NCBI GenBank assembly: GCA_030596365.1
Contig: JAUVKG010000068.1
Span: forward strand, 1-9,830
Length of the DNA: 9,830 nt
DNA from: Chlamydiota bacterium
GTDB taxonomy: Bacteria > Auribacterota > UBA3054 > B51-G9
Direction of reading: 5' to 3'
Within the stretch, counting starts at the first letter, position 1. Each line of letters begins with the position of its first letter. The notes beneath the pieces are model-generated. The model did not search any database and was not told where the DNA came from. It worked only from the letters and a program-made list of their open reading frames with translations. Made by a program: the position numbers and the translations under genes. Below, piece by piece: positions 1-6,692 of the stretch.

Positions 1-1829
1 GATATAGTAAACGTTTTTGATGTTTCAACAATAACCGGGGCGAGTAAATTCACATCGACAGTTCCTGTTCCGAGAACAACAAAATCACCATTGGTTTCCC
101 CTGCTTCCTGAAAAGAAAAAAGTGTTGGAGATCCGGTTCCGCCTGTGGAAGTAATGGTTAAACTTTCAATTCTAAGCAGAGAACCTTCCTCAGCTGTTAC
201 CGTAAAATTTAATGGAGCTGTGTCCTCGTCTGTTGGAACTATTCCCCAGGCAGTCTCCACGTTCTGCGTCGATCGTTTTAAAAATATAACTTCGGAACCT
301 GAGTTACCACCATATCCGAAACCATCATAGGGTTCCCCGGGAACATTGGCAAATCCTGCAAAATCCAACCGGGTAGTAGTATTGGTACCCAAAGGCGAAA
401 GCCACGCTTCCGGAATTAGTTTAATTGCGCCCATTGCATATTTATACCTTTCATCATATGCGCCTGTTCCGGTATCATTGAATGTATATTCGCCGATAAC
501 ATTGAGGTTTTCCGGAACGACTTGACCAAGAACAGTTATTTTGTTTATAACATGAAAATAATCATATATAATGGAATTATCATTAGCGTTTGTTGCTTCA
601 AAGAATAACGTAAAAGTTTTTGAAGTATTGACAAGATAAACAGAATTTTCCAATGGAATTACCCCGCCAAAATAGTATTGATAAGAAGAAGCAAGATGCC
701 CAAGTGGAGCATCTGCTTCCTGAAATCTAATATTTATCCCCTTCTTATCATCAGCATTTTTAATCATATTAACATCAATGCCGTCAACTCTGATTTCATC
801 GTTACCGGCAGTTATTGTGAAACTTAACGGCTGTACAGCAGCAGAAGTATTTGTTTTGCCCCAAGCTGTTTCCACACCATTAGTCGCTTTATGAAAAAAC
901 ATCGTTTTGTAGGTAATCCCGGTATGTACCGCATTACCGAAACCAAGGCCATCGTAAGTGTGGCCGGGGAGATTGTTAAGCCCGGCAAAATCAACGCGTG
1001 TGGTTGAATTAGTTTGAAGTCTGGAAAGTTGTATTTCTTCAATTAGTTTGCTTGGCCCCATAGCTGATTCATAGCTGCTTAAATTATCAAAAGTGAACTC
1101 ACCAAGAATTCCATTTGAAAGAACATATCCAAGGACAGTTATCTCATCAATCATATGATTTGAATTGTAAGCGGCTTTTTCATCATTAGTGGAGTTAGTT
1201 GAATTAAAATAGATTGAAAAAGTTTTCGATTCATTTGTGAAAAGAATGGAAGAGTCTAATAAAACATCACCTCCATCCTGAGAATTATAATAATATGATT
1301 CAGGTCCCGGCGCTGAACCGGCTTCCTGAAATCTAATGTATAAATCCAGATAATCAAGAGTCATTTTTCTCAATTTAACATTTATTCCGGTGATTTTTAA
1401 TTTTTCATTACCTGCTGTAACAGTGAAACTTAATGGCTGCACGGCAGATGAAGTATCATTGGTTTTGTCCCAGGCGGATTCAACTCCTTCAGCAGCTCTG
1501 TGAATAAATAAGACTTTTGCATCGTAGTTGTTTCCAGGTCCGTAAGCGTCAAATTCATTGGTTATAAATATATTGTATGGTTCAATTGCATCAAGTATGC
1601 TGAAATCAACATGAGTTGTTGTATTGGTGTTAAGTATTGATAGATTAACACCTGCAACCACACCGCTTGGGCTCATTGTGTACTCATACCGTTGTTCAAT
1701 TGTACCGGAACCTGTATTGTCGAAAGTATAATGTCCGATGATATCCGCTTTAGCAACAGAAGAGTTAATAATAAAAGCTGATAATAATAAGAATATTAAA
1801 AGTGATTTATTTAAATGATAATTCCTCAT
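1..1829 (-). CDS. Exported protein with three tandem copies of an unnamed beta-rich domain (3' end outside window)
   Basis: Open frame from ATG at 1829 to the window edge, about 609 codons without a stop. It is absent from a simple ORF scan only because its stop lies beyond position 1. GGAG at 1836-1839 lies 6 nt before this ATG; an in-frame ATG four codons upstream (1841) has no such site. Residues 1-28 form a signal peptide (Lys/Arg, hydrophobic LLIFLLLSAFII, cleavage site AKA before D29). Three copies of one domain of about 200 residues follow, at about 29-235, 240-440 and 443-end. The shared block E[ST]AW recurs at W120, W323 and W528, and each copy has G-x-[YF]-T-F-[DN]-N/D, TN[ST]TT, a PL-x-FT[VI]TA block, FQEA and SKTF. 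The same domain occurs in the genes at 4363-6630 and 8858-9574, both ending in PEP-CTERM, so a VIPEP tail is expected soon after the window edge (inference). I do not recognise the domain; a surface or adhesion role is a guess. Confidence 0.9.
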   Translation of the reverse strand, partial: MRNYHLNKSLLIFLLLSAFIINSSVAKADIIGHYTFDNTGSGTIEQRYEYTMSPSGVVAGVNLSILNTNTTTHVDFSILDAIEPYNIFITNEFDAYGPGNNYDAKVLFIHRAAEGVESAWDKTNDTSSAVQPLSFTVTAGNEKLKITGINVKLRKMTLDYLDLYIRFQEAGSAPGPESYYYNSQDGGDVLLDSSILFTNESKTFSIYFNSTNSTNDEKAAYNSNHMIDEITVLGYVLSNGILGEFTFDNLSSYESAMGPSKLIEEIQLSRLQTNSTTRVDFAGLNNLPGHTYDGLGFGNAVHTGITYKTMFFHKATNGVETAWGKTNTSAAVQPLSFTITAGNDEIRVDGIDVNMIKNADDKKGINIRFQEADAPLGHLASSYQYYFGGVIPLENSVYLVNTSKTFTLFFEATNANDNSIIYDYFHVINKITVLGQVVPENLNVIGEYTFNDTGTGAYDERYKYAMGAIKLIPEAWLSPLGTNTTTRLDFAGFANVPGEPYDGFGYGGNSGSEVIFLKRSTQNVETAWGIVPTDEDTAPLNFTVTAEEGSLLRIESLTITSTGGTGSPTLFSFQEAGETNGDFVVLGTGTVDVNLLAPVIVETSKTFTI

Positions 1830-1880
1830 TTTAATCTCCATTTTTATTAGAAAATGTTTCATTTTTTCGCCTTTTGATTA

Positions 1881-1909
1881 ATAATATCACAAATCATACA
1901 AGATATCAA
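1881..1909 (-). promoter_or_regulatory. Sigma70-type promoter for the three-domain protein gene
   Basis: On the minus strand: -35 TTGATA (1904-1909), 17-bp spacer, -10 TATTAT (1881-1886). This predicts a start near 1874 and a leader of about 45 nt before the ATG at 1829. The whole module, including sequence upstream of -35, recurs before the gene starting at 9574 and in part before the gene starting at 3975. Recurrence with identical spacing at several genes is stronger support than the hexamers alone. Confidence 0.75.
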
Positions 1910-1943
1910 TAACAATCTGTCATGATTCATAAACGATGTGGCA
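1910..1943 (-). promoter_or_regulatory. Conserved box upstream of -35 (copy 1)
   Basis: Counting from the distal end through the -35 hexamer (minus strand 1943 down to 1904), 36 of 40 bases match the equivalent block at 9704-9665, with the same distance to -35. Shared pieces include ATCGTTTATGAAT and GACAGATTGTT. The proximal part (CARATTGTTRTTGATA) is also found at 4055-4040. It could be an activator or repressor site or an UP-like element; no regulator gene is in the window. Its outer end lies 7 bp from an octamer minisatellite. Confidence 0.6.
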
Positions 1944-1950
1944 AATATTA

Positions 1951-1998
1951 TTGGAGAATTGGAGAATTGGGGAATTGGGGAATTGAGGAATTGGAGAA
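1951..1998. repeat. Octamer minisatellite TTGGRGAA x6
   Basis: Six contiguous 8-bp units on the plus strand: TTGGAGAA twice, TTGGGGAA twice, TTGAGGAA, TTGGAGAA, followed by a decayed seventh (TTTGAAAA, 1999-2006). Located just beyond the conserved promoter box of the gene starting at 1829. No coding role is apparent. Confidence 0.9.
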
Positions 1999-2063
1999 TT
2001 TGAAAATTACTGATTTATGAAATTGTTAAATTACCTAACCAGGGGTTGCTCGAAAAGGGTTCA

Positions 2064-2359
2064 GCCGCAAAGCGGCGTAAGTAATTAGCCTCGCAGTCCC
2101 CCTTTGAAGGGGGTGCCCGATAGGGCGGGGGATGTTATAATGCGAGGAATACGATTAATAAACGTATTCCGTCCGAAAAGGACGGTACATTATATTCGAC
2201 ATGCGACACAAAATGATGGTTATTATCAACCTTTTTCGTTGGTTGTTCCGCCCTTTTCGGGCGGATATGTTTGGTTTTCCGTTCCTGTGGTTGAAACCAC
2301 AGGCTAATAACTCTTGTCCTTATCGGACAATTGGTTCGCTAACCACTTTTTGAACGTTC
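2064..2359. repeat. Array of about a dozen different short hairpins
   Basis: Nearly all of this spacer is made of perfect short inverted repeats with small loops. Stems (arm/arm): 2064-2068/2072-2076; 2098-2104/2107-2113; 2115-2118/2123-2126; 2089-2095/2141-2147, enclosing the previous two; 2146-2153/2163-2170; 2169-2174/2180-2185; 2227-2231/2241-2245; 2247-2253/2259-2265; 2284-2292/2295-2303; 2314-2319/2325-2330; 2332-2336/2341-2345; and an 8-bp palindrome at 2352-2359. Stem sequences all differ, but loops are often GAAAA or its complement. The array starts 5 nt after the metallophosphoesterase stop codon in the direction of transcription, so it probably forms the 3' end of that mRNA. No T-tract marks an ordinary terminator. 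It could be a structured RNA, a set of REP-like elements or a mobile-element remnant. Confidence 0.75.
2098..2137. repeat. Two-hairpin intergenic repeat, copy 1
   Basis: Plus strand: hairpin CCCCCTT-TG-AAGGGGG, one T, hairpin GCCC-GATA-GGGC, then a G-run and ATGTTAT. A second copy at 6654-6692 has the same order. The first stem differs by paired substitutions (CCCCTCT with AGAGGGG), so pairing is kept while sequence changes. It lies inside the hairpin array and is enclosed by a further 7-bp stem. Confidence 0.7.
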
Positions 2360-2364
2360 TTTAA

Positions 2365-3975
2365 TTAAAAGCCAAACTTGAAAAAATTTAATAGTCTGTT
2401 CCAGAAACCTGCTTTCCTGGAATCCCAACTACGTGTGTCTAGAACTACCCCTTCCGGTGTAACAGCCTTCATCGTACAAACATCTCCATCAACTGTAATA
2501 AGAGTATAGTGATGTTTGCTTTCGAACACTTTGGAATAAGGATTTTGCTTTTCCGGATCTTTGACCTTATGGCTTGTCCCCACACCGCCTCCACCGGCTA
2601 TGATCATGGTTACACCGCCATCCGGTTCTGATCGTTCGTAGAAATGGTCATGACCTGCGAACATGGCGGTCGCATTATATTTTTTCAGAAGCGGCATTAA
2701 TACGTCCTGCCCAAGTTTGATAGTTCTTTCTCTTGGCCGGCCGTCTATAAGTCTGCCGTGCCCTCCTGAAGTCCAGGGAGGATAATGACTGGCAAGAAAA
2801 ATAAATTTTGCTTTTGAATTAGCGAGAATATTTTCCAGCCATTTTGTTTGAACGCCATCGCTTTCCCAGTCCATTGTTCCATCAATGCCTATTACCAGCA
2901 CCTGTCCGATTTTCTGCGACCAATTTTTCCCACCTCCCGGTGTTTGGAAAATATTAGTGAATAATGGACAATCTCTCTCATGATTGCCAATTACTCCATA
3001 ATAAGGAATTGATGAGAAAAATTCTTTTGCCGGACTGAAATGCTGTTCATCCCATTCATAATCATTTAGACCGTACGTTACCATATCACCGACAAAAACT
3101 GTGAATGCGGGTTTCTCGGCTGTGATAGCCGCAGCAACTTTGGCCCAGTTTTCAGGATATGACCGGCTGTCACCAACAATTACAAAAGAAAATTTATCGC
3201 CGCCTTTCAGTGTTCGCACCGAGAACGGTCCGATCGATGTTTGGAAATCATCTTTGGATGAAAGACGTGTTTTCAGAGAGTACTGATACTGTGTATCTGC
3301 TGTCAGATTTTCTACTTTGAAAGAGTGAAGCAATGCCGGTTTAGAAATGTATTCATTACCGTTCACTTCAAGAACAACCTCTGCAGGAATGTTCACGCGA
3401 CAGGTTACTGTAAACATATTTTCGTCTGCACAGCCAAGAATCGGACCTGTTTGAAAGGTGAGTGCCGCGGGAGTAAGTCCAAACAGCTGAATATTTACAT
3501 CCTCGGAATTAATTTGTTTTGGAACAAAAGAAGTTTTGGAGGTTTTCTTATCTTTCTGTGCTTTCACATCTACAGTCAATCTTGCTCGAAGTTCATTTGA
3601 TCCTTTTTTCAACATTGATGCCGGAATACCGGGAATGGTTTTGTAAGTCATTCCTTTCATAGGTTTCGAAATTGGTTTTCCATTTAACGTAAAATCTTTT
3701 ATATGATTCGGCTTTTCCAATTCCAGCGCTACAAACTTTTCCGGATTTTTAACTTGAAATATTGTTCGGAAAGTGACAACGTTTTTCCCGGATTTATCAA
3801 AATTCACAACTTTCTGAAATATGGTAGCTGCATTGTTATCGCGACAAGCAACAGTTCGATCGGCATCAGCAAGAAGGTTTCCGGAACGTGCTTTATCAGC
3901 CGCGAAGGCCATTGACGCAGCCATAGTCAAAATCACAATAAAACTGACAGCGATACTTTTTTTAATTTTCATCAT
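2365..3975 (-). CDS. Exported metallophosphoesterase with FN3/purple-acid-phosphatase-like N-terminal region
   Basis: 536 residues. Signal peptide at 1-25 (KIKK, hydrophobic stretch, cleavage near AFA). Residues 27-175 are an unassigned beta-rich region. About 183-256 resemble a fibronectin III or purple-acid-phosphatase N-terminal domain (NLTADTQYQYSLKTR is typical of its last strands). The calcineurin-like phosphoesterase domain spans about 260-500, with metal-site motifs GDSR (D269), GDMV (D297), GNHE (N331, H332), H397 in SHYPPW and GHDH (H442, H444). The usual His of GDxH is Arg271. It probably hydrolyses phosphate esters outside the cytoplasm; the substrate cannot be told from sequence. 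There is no PEP-CTERM tail; it ends in a short aromatic-rich segment. AGGA lies 6 nt before the first of two adjacent ATGs, so the second ATG (3972) is also possible. It has its own promoter, resembling those at 1829 and 9574. Confidence 0.9.
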   Translation of the reverse strand: MMKIKKSIAVSFIVILTMAASMAFAADKARSGNLLADADRTVACRDNNAATIFQKVVNFDKSGKNVVTFRTIFQVKNPEKFVALELEKPNHIKDFTLNGKPISKPMKGMTYKTIPGIPASMLKKGSNELRARLTVDVKAQKDKKTSKTSFVPKQINSEDVNIQLFGLTPAALTFQTGPILGCADENMFTVTCRVNIPAEVVLEVNGNEYISKPALLHSFKVENLTADTQYQYSLKTRLSSKDDFQTSIGPFSVRTLKGGDKFSFVIVGDSRSYPENWAKVAAAITAEKPAFTVFVGDMVTYGLNDYEWDEQHFSPAKEFFSSIPYYGVIGNHERDCPLFTNIFQTPGGGKNWSQKIGQVLVIGIDGTMDWESDGVQTKWLENILANSKAKFIFLASHYPPWTSGGHGRLIDGRPRERTIKLGQDVLMPLLKKYNATAMFAGHDHFYERSEPDGGVTMIIAGGGGVGTSHKVKDPEKQNPYSKVFESKHHYTLITVDGDVCTMKAVTPEGVVLDTRSWDSRKAGFWNRLLNFFKFGF

Positions 3976-4016
3976 ATTAATTCCTGTTTAAAGATTATAT
4001 TTTAGTTAGCGCAACA

Positions 4017-4045
4017 ATCATACCAGAAAGCATATAAGATATCAA
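4017..4045 (-). promoter_or_regulatory. Sigma70-type promoter for the metallophosphoesterase gene
   Basis: Minus strand: -35 TTGATA (4040-4045), 17-bp spacer, -10 TATGAT (4017-4022), predicting a start near 4010 and a leader of about 35 nt. The sequence running into -35, CAAATTGTTATTGATA, and the following TCTT match the promoter at 1881-1909. The more distal part of the conserved box is not present here. Confidence 0.7.
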
Positions 4046-4100
4046 TAACAATTTGCAAAAAAGTGCCTGAAACTTGCCTAAATGGGCCAAAATGTTTTAA

Positions 4101-4329
4101 TTGCCTGAAAGGCAAATTCAACGTAGCCTGCGGCAACGCCGTAGGTAAAGAATAAAAATAAAATGTACTCTGTAGGAGTACTTCAAATATAGTAAAGCAA
4201 GAATTGAAGCACTCCTACAGAGTGCAATCATCGTTTATATTAATACATAGGGTTGCTCTCGCTATCGCGAGTTTAACCCTACGCTACGATGAAATTCCCT
4301 TTTAGGGAGTCTTAAAAACACTTTTTAAG
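4101..4329. repeat. Second intergenic hairpin array
   Basis: Series of short inverted repeats between the beta-helix gene and the metallophosphoesterase promoter. Stems: 4101-4106/4110-4115; 4127-4134/4138-4145 (one G-T pair); a long stem 4164-4186/4204-4226; 4248-4254/4275-4281 with an inner 4258-4262/4267-4271; 4296-4300/4304-4308; 4311-4318/4322-4329. The last (CTTAAAAA, CAC, TTTTTAAG) lies 33 nt past the stop of the beta-helix gene in the direction of transcription and might help end its mRNA. No classic GC stem with T-tract is seen. Confidence 0.7.
4164..4226. repeat. 23-bp inverted repeat with 17-bp loop
   Basis: Arms 4164-4186 and 4204-4226 are complementary at 21 of 23 positions, and each arm holds its own small dyad around CTCTGTAGGAG or its complement. 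It is flanked on the left by an 8-bp hairpin (4127-4145). This nested, REP-like arrangement could be a repeated genomic element; only one copy is in the window. Confidence 0.75.
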
Positions 4330-4362
4330 GGGCGAGTAAATATTTATTTCAAAATTAAACTG

Positions 4363-6630
4363 TCACATTCTAAATTTAATTCTTTGAATTAAATTTCCTG
4401 ATAATAAATAAAAAATTATAAATAGACAGGGTTCTGGAATTACATATCCGTTAACGGCAATATTGTCAAATTGATGAGTTGAATTAAAGTTGCCGCTGTT
4501 CAGGTATATTGTGAAAGTTTTTGATGTTCCCGTTTCAATATTGACAGGAGCATTTAAATTCACCACTCCACCGGTTGAGCTGACAAAATCATCACCTCTT
4601 GCAGTTCCGGCTTCTTGGAACGCATAAATTGTAGGTGTTCCATTCTGCCCGGGATCAACTGTTATACTTTCAATCCTGACCATAAACCCGGCATCAGCAG
4701 ATACTGTGAAATGTAACGGCTGCACAGCCGATGATGTGTCACTTTTATCCCATGCTGACTCATAACCGCTTTCCGCCCGATAGAAAAACATTACCTGATC
4801 TCCGTAGTTACCGCCAAATCCGTAACCATCATAAGCTGTACCTGGAACATTGTTAAATCCAGCAAAATCCAATTGAGTTGTTGTATTGGTGCCAAGAGTT
4901 GAAAGGCCAACTCCGTTTTCCACTGAAGTTGGCGCCATAGCGATCTCATAGCGTTGTTCAAACGTACCGGCGCCGGTATCATTGAATGTATATTTGCCGA
5001 TTATATCTCCATTCTCGTAATTTAGATTGTAGTTATCGCTAATTGTGGTTGGTGCGCCGATTTCAAGAAAACGGTTTCCCTTCATAAGAATATTCTCGAC
5101 CCCCTGCATAATAAATCCACCGTAAATATCGTTTAAGATAAGAGAAATATCATGAATCGCTCGTGGAGGTACGTTGTCTGCCGAAGATGTTTTGGGCATA
5201 CCTGCAAAGACTACCCCATATATAGCATTACCTCGACCACGGCGCAAACGGCAATTATTAATTTTAACGTTACTCGGGAATGCCCCTTCAACTTCCTCAC
5301 CATAAAACCAGAGTAACGCGGTAATGTCGCAATTATCAAGAGTTACCGGACTCTGCATACGGCAACTCATTTCGATATTGCATCGCCGAAGAATTGTGTC
5401 GGGATTTGTTGATATTGGCTGCCAGATCGTATCGCCTACTTTCAAATTAGGGATAGGATGATCGAGTTCTATTTCTAATAGCGGCGCTTGCGGTGGAAAA
5501 TAAGTGAGATATTCAATTCGAGTGACTACTGATGAACCAAGCAGGCAAAGCGTATCAGGATCAACAGCAGAGGCGATGTCATTAATTGTCCACGGAATTG
5601 GATTCAGTGGATATTTTGCCTCGATAATAATATTTGTAGGCGAAAGAATCGTTTTAACTCTACGGGAATGTGTCGATATGTTGAAGGCATCGTCACCCAT
5701 GGCGGTGAAAACGCAGTCTTCCCATAACAAACTGCTACGGTTTCCTTTGACATGAAATCCATCACGCCAAACCGATAAAAGTCTACCGCTTGCCGGTTTT
5801 GGGCGAACGTTTACGCGCTTAAAAGTTAAATTTCCTTCGTTACATAAAATGGTAAATCCGAACCATGGCGCTGACCAGAGTTCGACATCCTCCATCATAA
5901 CATTTTTATTATTCTCAATTGCGAAACAAGGACCCGGACCATAACGATGAGCAATGCCCGGAACGGGGATACTTATTTGAGTTACTCCCGTATTTATACT
6001 GTCAAAATCATTAAAATCTGAGTTTGTATAAACTTTTACTTTTCCAGGTCCACTGCCGAGAACAGTGTTTGTTGTCCAGTAATGGATACTTACACGTCCA
6101 TATGTCCCTTCATTCCACAGCATTGAAAAAAACGCCTGTTCTCCGTCTTCAAATGTAGGAGTTCCAAGCACACGATCAACATCACCAGTCGGCACATCCA
6201 CTTCTATCCATCCTTCCGCAGGCGATTTATTTACCACCAAACCATCCACAAAAGGCAATGGTAAAAAGTCAACTTTCAGCCGGTAAATATTGACATCGTG
6301 GGAATTAGTTAAATCCAGAAATCGTACATAAGAATCAAGTAAAAATGTGCTTCCACCTCCATCCAGGGAATAATTAGTTACACCATAAAACGGAAATACA
6401 TACCTTTCCGGCAGATTCTTCACATAAATATTTTGATTTGATGGAAACAACAAAATAACCGGTTCCGTGATAACTTTTGCCGCATCAAGCATCGCCGTAA
6501 TAGCAGGGCCATCGTCTGTTACTCCATCCGCCACTACCCCGTAATCAACAGCCAGCAGTGTCTGGCCTGAAGCGGCGCAGCACGCTGACAGTGCGTATGC
6601 GAGTATTAAGGATTTGAAAATGTTTGGCAT
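4363..6630 (-). CDS. Secreted right-handed beta-helix protein (probable polysaccharide-active enzyme) with shared domain and PEP-CTERM tail
   Basis: 755 residues. N-terminal export signal at 1-22; LSAC17 also fits a lipobox, so it may be a lipoprotein. Residues 26-40 (VDYGVVADGVTDD) are the typical entry of pectate-lyase/GH28-type parallel beta-helices, and the helix runs to about 530. Within it, WRDGFHVKG (D290) and AMGDDAFNI (D313, D314) give acidic residues arranged as in beta-helix glycosidases, and I lean to a GH110-like alpha-galactosidase relative; this is a family-style resemblance, not a proven assignment. Residues 541-730 are one copy of the domain found three times in the gene ending at 1829 and once in the gene at 8858-9574 (TFNDTG, TNTTT, FAGFNNVPG, ESAWDK, FQEAG, SKTFTI). 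It ends in VIPEP (731-735), a hydrophobic stretch and RIKFRM, a somewhat degenerate PEP-CTERM signal. No Shine-Dalgarno sequence precedes the ATG; the start rests on the signal peptide. Confidence 0.85.
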   Translation of the reverse strand: MPNIFKSLILAYALSACCAASGQTLLAVDYGVVADGVTDDGPAITAMLDAAKVITEPVILLFPSNQNIYVKNLPERYVFPFYGVTNYSLDGGGSTFLLDSYVRFLDLTNSHDVNIYRLKVDFLPLPFVDGLVVNKSPAEGWIEVDVPTGDVDRVLGTPTFEDGEQAFFSMLWNEGTYGRVSIHYWTTNTVLGSGPGKVKVYTNSDFNDFDSINTGVTQISIPVPGIAHRYGPGPCFAIENNKNVMMEDVELWSAPWFGFTILCNEGNLTFKRVNVRPKPASGRLLSVWRDGFHVKGNRSSLLWEDCVFTAMGDDAFNISTHSRRVKTILSPTNIIIEAKYPLNPIPWTINDIASAVDPDTLCLLGSSVVTRIEYLTYFPPQAPLLEIELDHPIPNLKVGDTIWQPISTNPDTILRRCNIEMSCRMQSPVTLDNCDITALLWFYGEEVEGAFPSNVKINNCRLRRGRGNAIYGVVFAGMPKTSSADNVPPRAIHDISLILNDIYGGFIMQGVENILMKGNRFLEIGAPTTISDNYNLNYENGDIIGKYTFNDTGAGTFEQRYEIAMAPTSVENGVGLSTLGTNTTTQLDFAGFNNVPGTAYDGYGFGGNYGDQVMFFYRAESGYESAWDKSDTSSAVQPLHFTVSADAGFMVRIESITVDPGQNGTPTIYAFQEAGTARGDDFVSSTGGVVNLNAPVNIETGTSKTFTIYLNSGNFNSTHQFDNIAVNGYVIPEPCLFIIFYLLSGNLIQRIKFRM

Positions 6631-6653
6631 ATGTTCAGGTGTCAGGTTTAATT

Positions 6654-6692
6654 CCCCTCTTGAGAGGGGTGCCCGCAGGGCGGGGTGTGTTA
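6654..6692. repeat. Two-hairpin intergenic repeat, copy 2
   Basis: Hairpins CCCCTCT-TG-AGAGGGG (6654-6669) and GCCC-GCA-GGGC (6671-6681), then a G-run and a TGTTAT tail. It matches the copy at 2098-2137 in order and spacing, with paired changes in the first stem. Here it lies in the presumed leader of the beta-helix gene, 24 bp before its ATG, rather than downstream of a gene. Confidence 0.7.

Noticed and set aside
1..1829. Frameshift or pseudogene in the three-domain gene
   Set aside because: The frame was followed from the ATG at 1829; equivalent Trp codons in all three repeats and the last readable codon at position 3 are all in the same frame, and no stop was found. It is cut only by the window edge.
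1936..1955. TGGCA shared at the outer ends of the two conserved boxes as plus-strand sigma54 -24 elements
   Set aside because: No GC at the right distance in either copy, and they would point away from the genes into minisatellites.
2104..2307. 67-codon plus-strand ORF inside the hairpin array
   Set aside because: It is read through inverted repeats, has no ribosome site, and its length follows from the lack of stops in repetitive sequence.
2064..2359. Integron attC cassette array
   Set aside because: The hairpins have unrelated stems, no conserved R and L boxes, no cassettes between them, and no integrase is present.
2365..2420. PEP-CTERM tail on the metallophosphoesterase
   Set aside because: The C-terminus is WNRLLNFFKFGF, with no PEP motif and no hydrophobic segment ending in Arg/Lys.
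3101..3915. Plus-strand ORFs of 61-91 codons opposite the metallophosphoesterase gene
   Set aside because: Antisense shadows of a well-supported gene with intact motifs; no sensible protein features or ribosome sites.
4053..4068. Sigma54-like site before the phosphoesterase gene (minus strand AGGCAC then TTGC)
   Set aside because: The GG-to-GC distance is 9 and not 10, which normally abolishes sigma54 promoters, and a well-spaced TTGATA/TATGAT promoter that recurs at two other genes lies next to it.
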